DNA from: Posidonia oceanica
Lineage: Eukaryota > Streptophyta > Magnoliopsida > Alismatales > Posidoniaceae
Length of the DNA stretch: 64,000 bases
NCBI GenBank assembly: GCA_037176725.1
Contig: JAZBRS010000044.1
Span: forward strand, 2,232,001-2,296,000
Direction of reading: 5' to 3'
Part shown: one piece after another, positions 12,501 to 21,827 of the stretch
How positions within the stretch are numbered: position 1 is the stretch's first letter
Layout of the letters: each line of letters opens with the position of its first letter
The notes under the pieces: model-generated
Seen by the model: the letters and a program-made list of their open reading frames with translations, nothing else
Told to the model about the DNA's origin: nothing
Database searches by the model: none
Position numbers and translations under genes: made by a program

Positions 12501-15500
12501 ACTTGTGTATCACATATACACCCATTGCAATGTGGATCATGATTGCATAAAATGACTCTTTATCGATCCTGGTTAGGAACTCCACATCTCTGTCCAACTC
12601 CTCAAGTCTTTACTAATCACGACATGACTGCATCCCATGTGCTTAGTTAACCATGCAACAATTCCACAACTGCCTCGTCTCTATTGTGTGGATGTTGACA
12701 CCCCGCCACCGCTACTATCATTACTACCCGATTTGATTTCTCAATGTCCCTTTGTGTATGTCATTGATCCCTTGATCAACCTTGATTCCTATATCAGTTG
12801 TCCATAATCATCCTCGATCCCACCTAATTGTCTGTAGTCAACCTTGCACCTTCTAATCATCCTTGATCATTGTCAATCTACACCAAATTCAAAAACAAAA
12901 TAGAATAGTATGTCTTCCATTGTCTACACACCATAAACGCAATTGCCAGAGTGGTGGGTGATGGGGAGCACACAAAGAGATAGTTGATACGAGTAGGATT
13001 CTCGCACCCTTGGATGGTCGCCATGTGGCCTGTCCAAAACGGTCTAGAGTTATTTAGGCTACGCAAGTGGGATGGAAATTGTGATGGGCCTCGAACGCTG
13101 GGGAGGCGTAATGTTGACGGATAGCTGGAGCATTAATGCCACTGATGGAGAACGAGACATATTGAAGACCACTGGATTGAACATTAATGGAGGAGGCATG
13201 ATGAAGACAATGGCATGTGCAGGAAGGGTCGACGAGAAACAGCAATCCAATCTAAGCCTTGGATAGGGCCCTTACTTTTAGCCCACAGTCTCAACCAGTA
13301 GGGACACATAAAGGATTCCCCTACTAATAGGGAAGAAGTACGCAACCATCGCTTGCTCAATCCTCTTAGCATTACTAGCTTCCAAGTGATTGACTTAAGC
13401 ATCAAAGCATCTCGAATCAAAATTCCTCCTTTATGAGGTCCTTTGTCTCTCCTTTTCCTCTTAGTAGTTAGTTGTTGGCGAAAACTAGTTCTCAACTATC
13501 GGATCCCTATTGGCTCATCTGAGCCACATCATTTGGCATTATCTGTGGCAACTAACATGAAAAACAAGCTCATTAATCGCTGTCCTACTATATCAGAGGA
13601 GTCATGAGTACAGTTTGGTCATCTCTTACAGCCAATGGAGCTTTGTTTGGGATAAGGGCCCCCACCCCGACACCTGACAGGAGCCTTCTTGCCAGATCAC
13701 GACTCTAAAGGAGCCAAATACGAAGGAGGAGTGGAAAGCTCTGGCCGCCATGTTGTAGGGTCAATAGGAGGCAATAACACTTGGGGCGAATCAACAAGAC
13801 AAGGGGGTTCAAGAGCTTGACATGCGATCTTCAACATCGGTTATGCCGTTTAGCGGGGGGAAGACTATAAAGAGGTTGGAGAAACTAGGGAAAATGGTGC
13901 CGGGAGCCTCTTTTTACCACTCAATCATAAAGGAGCCAGTCACCAAGACCTTGCTGGGCCTCCCCCTTGATTACTTTGACTGGCATGGGGAACGAGTTGA
14001 CCGTCTGTGGTACTTTCAAAGCCAAATGGACCTACACAACCCCAATGATGTCTTCTCATGCCGCTTACTGGCCTCCACATTCAAGGGCACCATGCATGCC
14101 TGGTACATCATTTTAGAGCCCAAGTACATTCATTCCTTCTCAAAGTTCATCCTTGATCTTTGTCAATCTACACCAAATTCAAAAAGAAAATAGAATAGTA
14201 CATCTTCCTAAATTGAAACTATAGCTTGGAGGATTTGGTGACTTTCCACTGTCTACACACCATAGTCACAATTCCAAGAATGGTGGGCGATGGGAAGCAC
14301 ACAGAGAGATAGTTGATATGGGTAGGATTCTCGCACCCTTGGATGGTCGCCATGTGGCCCGTCCAAAAAGGTTCAGAGTTGTTTAGATCACTACACAAGT
14401 GGGATGGAAATTGTGATGGGCCTCAAACGTTGGGGAGGCATAATGATGACGGATAGCTAGAGCATTAATGACACCGATGGATCGAGGATGAGACGTATTG
14501 AAGACGACTGGATTGAACATTAATGGAGGAGGCATGATGAAGACAATGACATGTGCAAGAAGGGTCGACGGGAAGCAGCAATCCTATCTGAGCCTTGGAT
14601 AAGGCACTTACTCTTAGCCAACAGTCTCAATTATTAAGGACACTTAAAGGATTCCCCTACCAATAGGGAAGATATACGCAATCATCGCTCACTCAATCCA
14701 CTTAACATTACTAGCTTCCAAGTGATTGACTTGAGCATCAGAGCATCTCCGATTGAAGCCTCTCTGGTATGAGGTCCTTCGACTCTCTATTTCCTCTTAG
14801 TAGTTAGCTACTGGCGCAAGCTACTTCTCAACTATCGGATCCCTATTGGCTCATCTGAGCCACATCATTTAGCACTGTCTATGGCAACTAACATGAAAAG
14901 GCAAGCTCATTAATAGCTATCCTACTGTATTAGAGGAGTCATGAGTACAATTCAGTCATCTCCAACCGCCAATGGGGCTTCCTTGGCGGTAGGGGCCCTC
15001 GCCCCAGCACCCGATGGGAGCCTTCTTGCCAGATCACGACTTTAAAGGAGCCAAAGACGACGGAGGAGTGGAAAGCTCTAGCCCTCATGTTGTAGGGTCA
15101 ACAAGAGGCACTGACTCATGGGGCGAATCAATAAGAGGGGGATCGAGAGCTTGACATAGGGTCTTTGACATTAGCTACACCGTTTAGCAGGGGGGGAGAC
15201 TATAAAGAGGTTGGAGAAACTAGAGAAAATGGTGCTGGGAGCCTTCTTTTTACCACTCAATCATGAATGAGCCAATCACCAAGTCCTTGTTGGGTGTCCA
15301 CCTTGATTAATTACTCTGACGAGCATGGGGACCTAGTTAATTGTCTATGGTACTTTCTGAGCCAAATGGACCTACACATCCCCAGTGATGCCCTCTTGTG
15401 CCGCCTATTGGCCTCCACATTCAAGGGCATCATGCGTGCCTGGTACATCATTTTAGAGTCCAAATACATTCATTCCTTCTCAAAGTTCATCTGACAGTTC

Positions 15501-18500
15501 AAGCAGAAATTCATTTTACACTGGAAGTGGCACATGCTAACCTCCTCTCTCCTACAGATCACGCAAAGGGAGGAGGAATCCCTCAAAGATTATATCAACA
15601 TGGTTGAACCCCTCGAAGGTCCTACATGTTGGGGCAATAAGATGCCTTGGGAGAGCAGTTATTGAACCTCGGAAAGCCTCCCTGTAGCGTGCCCATGTAA
15701 CGATACAATTGCCCTTAGATGTTTGGTTATCTTGGACTTCGAGGATGTGGGGTAAATGATACAGGTAGGATTCTCCCACTCTTGGATGGTCACCACGTGG
15801 CTAGTCTAAAAGGCCAGAGTTGTCTAGGTTTACACAAGTGGGCTAGAAATGATGACAGGCCTTGAATGCTGGGGAGGCGTAATGACAACAAGTAGTTGGA
15901 GCATTAATGTCGTTGGCGGAGAATGGAACATATTGAATGTAGTTGGACTAAGCATTAATGGTGAGATGGCAGGAAGAGGGATAACAATGATGGTAACTCA
16001 TGGAGGAGGCATGATGAAGAAGGTGGTGTGTGCAGGAAGGGTTAGCGAGAAGCAATAGTCCCATCTGAACCTCAAATAGGGTGCCTACTCTCAACTCATA
16101 GCTTCAGCCAGTAGGAACACTTAAAGGATTCTACTCCCAATGGAGAAGAGGTATGCAACCATTACCTACTCAATCTACTTAGATTATTGGCTTCTAAGTG
16201 ATTGACTTGAGCATCGCAGCATCTTCGATCGGAATCCTTTCAACCTAAGGTCCTTTGACTATTTGTTTCTTCTTAGTAGTTAGTTGCTAGGCTCAGACTA
16301 CTTCTCAACCATCAGATCCTTATTGGCTCATCCGAGCCACATAAATAGTGGAGGACCAACACACAAGCAAGAGAATGTGGTGGTGGTGGAAGGATGCACT
16401 ACTCAGGAATAGAGGATGGGTACACAGGCATGATAGGGGTTGGTGTGGATATCGGCTTGATGATAACAGTAGTCCTAGGAGGGTTCCATGATGGGGTGAT
16501 TTGGAGAGATGCAGTTTCATTTTGGGAAGGTAATTAGGAGGGGTGCAACAATAAACATGGTGGGTGTCCTGAGTTATCGGTGGGTGTCTATCAAAGGGAG
16601 AGGCACCAGAACTTTAGAAGCCACATGTGGGTAGAGCCTCTCTGAAAGTTGATTGAGTAGGCGGGAAAGTCTGGACAAGGAACGTAAATGCTGCAACCTA
16701 TTAGAAAACCTAGATAATGGCAATATATATGAGAGGAAGCTACCGAAGATTCTTAGTGGTAGCTATGAAGCTTGGCAGATATAGTAGCGAGAACCCAAAC
16801 AACACCAACGTGGATGTCAAGGATGATGATGGGGATGCTTGAGAAGATAATGATGATGAGTTTACATGCTACAGATGGAGGTGAACTAACTTTAAAAAAA
16901 TAAATAACCGAAAAACAATGGAGATAGGAAAGTGGGGAAGAAGAAGCAATGATTCCTTCCACTCCTCAATAGAGGAAAGGGAGTTGATAGCTCTTATCTT
17001 TCTGGAAACTCCAAATCTCAAGAACTTGATATCAAGGAAGGTAAAGTTTAATACACTAATCATGAAGCAATGCCTCTTATAGAGTATACATTGTTGGACC
17101 AAATGTCGTCAATATTTGGCGGACTTCTCCATATTTGTCACACATTTCTATTCATGTTGATAGTTATGTGGTAGTTATTTGCTTGATACATTCTTTGATG
17201 GGAAATAAAAATCATGCAACTAGATAACAAAAGGCTTCTTACTCTAACTGCATACAAAATAAGTGATTTGTTATCATCACAAGGCATGCAAAGGAAGCCT
17301 AGTGGAGAGAGAAAGACCACATTGCCAAAGATCATTGGATTCTTTGTTAGAGTTTTTGAAAGGTCTTAGTAGGCATCACCACTAGGGGAATCGGTTTCGG
17401 GTCAATCCATTTCCAATTTGATTTATTTACAGCCAACTCGAATTCAACTCATTTATTAAACAGGTTGAAAATTTCAACCTAAATTCAATTAATTTACAAA
17501 CGGGTTGACTCGACACAACTCGTTTATTCTATTAAAAGGATTAGATAGGTTAACTCGACCCATTTTACCCATTGAATCTGTTTAATCTTATCTAACTTTG
17601 AATATTAGCAAAAAACTAAAAAAAAACCTAAATTATTACTCACAAGACACAAGTGAATAATGAAGTAAATAAATAACATAAAATGTTAAATACAAACCAA
17701 ACTATATAACTATATGTTTTAATAAATTTAAATCAAAAGATTATATAGTTAATTCCTTATACCGATTGACAAATCATAAATGGGTTAGCTCTGTTGAATC
17801 TGAATTCAACCGATTTATTAAATGGGTCAAATGGGTTTATTCATTCTGGATCCAAATTCGTTTAAGTCCAACACTAACACATTTATATGTTAGGTTGGTG
17901 TGTTGGTTTTATGGGTCAGGTCAGAAATTGCCACCCCTAATCATCGCATTGTGGTCGTGATAATTGGAGATGCATCCTTTTAATTCTTACTTACTAGGAA
18001 ACACAAGATAGAAAATATAAACTACCCTTATAATGTGTACTGAAAAGTTGGCTTGAGTCTGCCCTCTACTTAATTTCTACATGTATTTTGCTACACCTAT
18101 TAGTTGACTATTTAGTTAAAGAAAATTTTTAGAGAGGACATCATGACAAGTAGACCTGTCAATCTGGTCATGTCATGTACCTATTGTGTTGTGTATAAAC
18201 GTGTGTATTATATGTATATGCAAATCCAAACACGACCTATTTAATTGTCATGAATGCTAAACCTAAACACGAACTACCTATTGTTGTATATACACAACAC
18301 GACCCGCTAAGTGTATGTTTAGATTTATCATGTTATTTTGGCACAATAATGACCCAATTAACACGGGTACACATTTACACCTTTATTATATGATTACACG
18401 TTTTGTATATGTCTACACTTTTAACATTTATACGTTTTGTACATGTTTAGTATACAATTACATGTTTTGTACACGTTTAGTATAATAAGATTAAATAATC

Positions 18501-21149
18501 CTAAGCTAATAACCTCGATTAGTATAATAAAGGTTAAATAATTATTAGTATAAGTGGTTAAATCTATTAAAATAATGTTAAATAATTACTAGTATAATAA
18601 TATATACTTGATGTATATTAAATTGGTAGTCGTGTACTATAAATATACACGATTAGATAATATATATCTATCGTGTACTTATCGGATTTTTTACTTTGGA
18701 TATGAAAACAATCTGTTTATAAGTACACGAGACACGATAAGGATAAACCCAAACACGTTTATACCGTGTCGTGTTCATGTTGTATTATCGTATCATGTCA
18801 GAAATTAACAGGTCTAATGACAAGATTGTCTAATCTAAGATTTACGTTATGAAAAGGTGGTGGATCGTGGTCGAGTTCTCGAGGGGATGACAAAAGGTGT
18901 TAATGAATCAAGTATAAATGCATCAAGTGTAATTAATTGAAGGTAACTTTCCTGATAACTTGCGAACCAATCAAGACACCAAGACTTACCTTGAAACGCC
19001 TGAATTTCTGAGATGCACGTGGAGTCAGTTCAGATTGATCGGTACACAAAATATCAAAATGGAACGTATGAGTTTTCTTTCGGAATGTAAGCACTACAAT
19101 TTCTGGGATTCTATGAGCTTTCTGAAGCAGTGTAATATGATTTGACTTGCTAAAGTACCCAACTGTAAATGGAATTATATCTTGAACCTGAAAAATATGA
19201 GTATATCATTAATATCAAATCTGATAAATAGCTCAAAATATTCAAAATCATAATTCAATCAGCTAGGTAAAGCTTAAGCGACATCAGGCGTCATTCAAAT
19301 ATATTGTTTTCCTGAATCTCTGTCGTTCTCCAATTATTAATTGAAAAACAAAAACAGTCCGATATTATCACTCGTAGTTCAAGTATATTTACAAAATCAA
19401 AGAGTATATCTTTGACTTCTAGCTTAGGTAACCAGACATAGGTTGAACACAATATTTCAATCTCAAAAAAATTTATTCAACGTATTTTTTTTTTCTTCCA
19501 AAACTAAATTTCAAAACCATTAAATTTTTTTTTATCGATCAGTACTTCAAAACATGCAGTGACGCTTTGGAAATTTATTTTGTACTTGTAAGTTTGGTTT
19601 GGCTATCCCTCTTTGATATTTTTTTTTGTATTTTCCTTTGAACAAGCTATGGTTGCAATGTATCATAACATAAATAAGATTAAGCATGCATTGCATTCAG
19701 TGTGAGATTTATAGCCTATATATTCTGCCTTCATAAATTTTAGATAACAATATTTTGTGTGTAATGGTTAAAAGGATGGAAAGTTCTGTTCTTAATTCTC
19801 GAAAAATCCTTTTCATGAAACGAGTTTGAATCCATTAACTAAAACATAGACACGAACAAATTACTTTGGTTAAGCAATTAGATGAATCGACATAAGAAAG
19901 AGGCAACAACTAAACCCTACAAACATTAGTCTCAAAACGTACCAGAAAGAGAACTCAAAACCAACTTGTCAAATCATACCATGCAGTTGGTGATTCTGGG
20001 ATTCGGGCTAAGCATAGCACATTGAAGGGCACAACCACGAGCAATACATTCTCTAGCATTTAGTGTCCGACTCGGTTGCCTCAAGAAGATCTCCCTCAAA
20101 ATCCTAGAGATCGCCGGAACGCGAGACCCCGATCCGACGAGCTCGACGTCATGCACGTCGTAGGCCGTCAAGCCGGCGTCCTCCAAGGCCTTCTCGCATG
20201 GAACCACGATCCTCTCGAGCAAATCGGACGACAATTCCTCGAACTCCTCCCGTCGTATACAACCAGACAAGTCCTTCTCGTCCACCAAGCACTCGATCGT
20301 GATATGCGCCTCGGTGTTCGCCGTCAAGACCCTCTTCAGCTCCTCGCAAGCGTTCATCAACCGGAGCTTCGCCCGCAGGCTGCGACTGACGTCGATCCCA
20401 TGCTCGTCCTGGAATTGCTCGGCGAAGTACTCGAAGAGCACCTTGTCGAAGTCCCTCCCTCCCAGGTTCCGGTCGGACTCGTGGGAGAGGACCCTCACCT
20501 CCCCGCCGACCAACAACGTGACGGTGACTTGCGTGTCGCAGTGCCCGACATCGACGAAGACGACGTAGACGTGGTCCTCCACGACGTCCGTCGACTTGTG
20601 CATGCCGTACCCAAGAGCGATGGCTGCGCCGTCGTGCATCAGCCGCACCGGGTTGAGCCCGGCGATCTTGGCGGCGTCGAGGTACGCCACCCCCTGCAAG
20701 TCGGTGAAGTACGACGGTATCCCGATGACGCAGTTGGAGACCGGGACGTCGAGGTTCCTCTCTGCCATCTGCTTCAAGTGGGAGAGCAGCATGGCGAGGA
20801 CCTGCACCGGGGTGAAGTCGAGGTCCTCGTCCAAATAGCTGACGTTGATCAGGATCCCACCGTCGGGGGCCTTCGAGGTGTGGAAGGGTAGGAGGTCGAG
20901 CTCTTCGGCCATGCCTGGCTCGTCGAACCGCTGCCCTATCAGGCGTTTGAGGTGGGAGATGGTGGACCTTGGGTTCATGGTGGAGGTGGACGCACCTGAT
21001 GAGCCGATCAGGCGCTTCTTCTTGCCGAAGGTGACGACCGACTGGGTCTCGTATTTGGACTCCCCGTTGAGTAGGACATGGACGGCCTTCGGCTTCACGC
21101 TGGCGACCACGCAGTTATCGTTGCCGAGGTCGAAACCCACGACGCTCAT
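9560..21149 (-). CDS. HSP110/HSP70-like protein, six exons, 622 codons, shortened C-terminus
   Basis: Exons in transcript order: 21149-19980 (390 codons), 19187-18990, 10688-10575, 10236-10045, 9948-9802, 9607-9560. Every border is GT-AG and all phases are 0. I chose the ATG at 21149 because MSVVGFDLGN is the conserved family start; an upstream in-frame ATG (21170) would add seven basic residues. Exon 1 is the whole ATPase domain (FDLGNDN phosphate loop, VDVGHCDTQV, VELVGSGSR). Exon 2 is the beta domain (VQDIIPF), exon 3 VGPFKLRKN, exon 4 VTPIGMTEREIF to YDIRKK, exon 5 QIEAWLYEDSDDES. Exon 6 begins LVIEIENRYQEQ and stops at TAA after 15 codons, where relatives continue for roughly 80 or more. 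It is likely a cytosolic/nuclear HSP70 co-chaperone. The short end may be natural or a lesion. The exon plan matches the + strand paralogue at 1-8790. Confidence 0.82.
11178..11433. repeat. Tandem duplication, two copies of 121 and 135 bp
   Basis: Copy 1 (11178-11298) and copy 2 (11299-11433) both begin GCCACTAAACTAAGACACC and end CATGTATGATTCAA. They are nearly identical; copy 2 carries a 14-bp extra segment near its middle (CTGCTAACCATAGG). The event is recent by its low divergence. Confidence 0.85.
11564..11870 (-). repeat. Degenerate Copia-type LTR fragments with a minus-strand initiator-Met PBS
   Basis: Two related pieces (about 11568-11670 and 11774-11872) share GACATCTAACTTAAAA, CAATTGACAAT and AAGTYCAATCC. 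On the minus strand, bases around 11752-11766 read CATGGTATTAGAGC, a close match to the tRNA-iMet primer site. CTCCACCTTGACTTGTATTGG at 11489 onward is also common in such elements. No LTR ends can be fixed. Confidence 0.4.
11871..12984. other. Intron DNA of unknown origin, with a 130-bp segment repeated at 14156
   Basis: No ORF or known repeat is visible in 11871-12856. From 12857 to 12984 the sequence matches 14156-14313, the DNA just upstream of the second LTR. So whatever duplicated the LTR-gag unit included more than the element. Confidence 0.5.
12985..13531 (+). repeat. LTR copy 1 of the intronic array
   Basis: It starts TGATACGAGTAGGATTC and ends GAGCCACATCA, directly before the PBS-like TTTGGCATTATC. 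It shares ACCCTTGGATGGTCGCCA and GAGGCATGATGAAGACAATG with copy 2. Confidence 0.6.
13822..14151 (+). pseudogene. Tat-type gag fragment 1
   Basis: About 110 codons are open. FDWHGERVDRLWYFQSQMDL, CRLLASTFKGTMHAWY and SKFI follow the order of the Ty3/Tat gag core (DP..HL..F...M, C..F...LKG.A..WY, SF..L). It lacks the N-terminal part, the zinc knuckle and pol. It breaks off at 14151 and continues as sequence also found upstream of LTR copy 1. Confidence 0.55.
14314..14867 (+). repeat. LTR copy 2 of the intronic array
   Basis: It starts TGATATGGGTAGGATTC and ends GAGCCACATCA before TTTAGCACTGTCTATGG. It is the middle LTR, shared by both gag units. Confidence 0.6.
15187..15494 (+). pseudogene. 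Tat-type gag fragment 2, frameshifted
   Basis: It is the second copy of the gag core: NCLWYFLSQMDL, CRLLASTFKGIMRAWY and SKFI align with fragment 1. The frame is broken before 15267. It continues a little further than fragment 1, to 15600, with NMVEPLEGPT-like remains in other frames. Confidence 0.5.
15757..16342 (+). repeat. LTR copy 3 of the intronic array
   Basis: It starts TGATACAGGTAGGATTC and ends CATCCGAGCCACA. It is the most diverged copy, with a longer middle part. No PBS-like bases follow, as expected for a terminal LTR. Confidence 0.55.
16343..17374. other. Unassigned intron DNA
   Basis: No ORF longer than background and no terminal repeats are visible. It is purine-rich (GGTGGTGGTGGAAGG type) near 16375, otherwise mixed. 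Confidence 0.4.
17383..17939. mobile_element. hAT-type MITE, 557 bp
   Basis: The left end is TAGGGGAATCGGTTTC. The right end, read on the other strand, is TAGGGGTGGCAATTTC, a common hAT terminus. The flanking 8-mers are ATCACCAC (17375-17382) and ATCATCGC (17940-17947), 6 of 8 alike, consistent with a worn target duplication. No transposase is encoded. Confidence 0.7.
18151..18816. mobile_element. hAT-type MITE, 666 bp, with perfect 8-bp target duplication
   Basis: The termini are TAGACCTGTCAAT and, reverse-complemented, TAGACCTGTTAAT. ATGACAAG flanks both ends (18143-18150 and 18817-18824). The interior is AT-rich with repeated ACACGTTT-like words and no ORF. Confidence 0.85.
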
Positions 21150-21827
21150 CTTAGTTTTCTTCTTTCTCACGGCTTGTAGGTAGCAGAAGGTTTATTGTAG
21201 AGGTCAGGAGCCAAAAAGATGGCGAGAAGAAGGTCTGGTTTGTTGCAGCTTATCCTTGACATTGAGGTTCATAATGGTAGGCACGTTGACGTCAACGCCG
21301 TGTAATATCTTATTCAATTTGTGTGCAAAATTGCACCAAAGATGCAAACCATGACTTTTGGACAGTCGAGTAAGACTTGATCGTGACTGACGTCTAATAT
21401 GAGAACATGTGCAAACATTAGTAAGTAAGCTTTTTCTTTTTTTATTCTACACCCATTCGTATTCAAAGCCATCCTAATCTTCTAATTGAAATAATAGTCA
21501 CATACAATTTTATCTGATACAAAGCAAACTTTAGACCAAAAAGTCGATATAAAAATCTTTTTTATATTGTGGAGCATCAAACAACATCACCAAAATCAAT
21601 TTTTGTCCATTAATATTCTGATCCTCTCCCATAAAAACAGCTTCTTGATGACTTTGATTTTTAAACTTTTATGATGCTCTTCTAAATAACGAAAATTATT
21701 GAATCAATATTTCAATACCATGGAAATTATAGTTCTATAAATCAAATACAACACAATTTACTTAAAAATGCATAGGCCTGATTTCTCCGATGTAAGGCTA
21801 AACCTCATCTTATAACTCCTATATTAT
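21150..21827 (-). promoter_or_regulatory. 5' flank of the minus-strand HSP110-like gene
   Basis: The 680 bp between the ATG and the solo LTR should hold promoter and 5' UTR. I see no clear TATA box and no clean heat-shock element (alternating GAA/TTC blocks). The one striking motif is the palindrome at 21285-21296. Beyond 21420 the DNA is AT-rich without structure. The solo LTR starting at 21828 limits the promoter on its far side. Confidence 0.4.
21285..21296. promoter_or_regulatory. 12-bp palindrome GTTGACGTCAAC
   Basis: This is a perfect palindrome about 135 bp upstream of the ATG. It contains TGACGTCA, the bZIP (TGA/CRE-type) site, and a TTGAC W-box core on each strand. Binding is inferred from known motif preferences only. 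Confidence 0.5.

Larger units (their letters stand above)
12985..16342 (+). mobile_element. Non-autonomous Ty3-type element in a tandem LTR-gag-LTR-gag-LTR array
   Basis: Three LTR-like copies (12985-13531, 14314-14867, 15757-16342) start TGATAYRGGTAGGATTCTC or close to it and end near CATCTGAGCCACATCA. They alternate with two gag fragments. A PBS-like TTTGGCATTATCTGTGG follows the first LTR (compare TTGGCGCCGTCTGTGG in many Tat-type elements). Copies differ by roughly 10-20% by eye, so this is old. No pol is present. Such arrays arise by unequal recombination between LTRs. Confidence 0.7.
10689..18989 (-). other. 8.3-kb intron 2 of the minus-strand HSP110-like gene, filled with transposons
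   Basis: The donor follows exon 2 at 18989 and the acceptor precedes exon 3 at 10689. The matching intron of the + strand paralogue is 1.35 kb (1960-3313). Inside, from right to left, lie two hAT elements (18151-18816, 17383-17939), an LTR-gag array (12985-16342), LTR-like fragments (11564-11870) and a tandem duplication (11178-11433). The pieces 10689-11177, 17948-18142 and 18825-18989 hold nothing I recognise. Confidence 0.7.

Noticed and set aside
16320..17335. Several 60-77-codon ORFs on the - strand
   Set aside because: They are short, unrelated to one another and without motifs; background for this base composition.
20076..20891. 271-codon open frame on the + strand
   Set aside because: It is the antisense of the HSP110 ATPase exon (19980-21149), which has clear conserved motifs; the antisense peptide has none.
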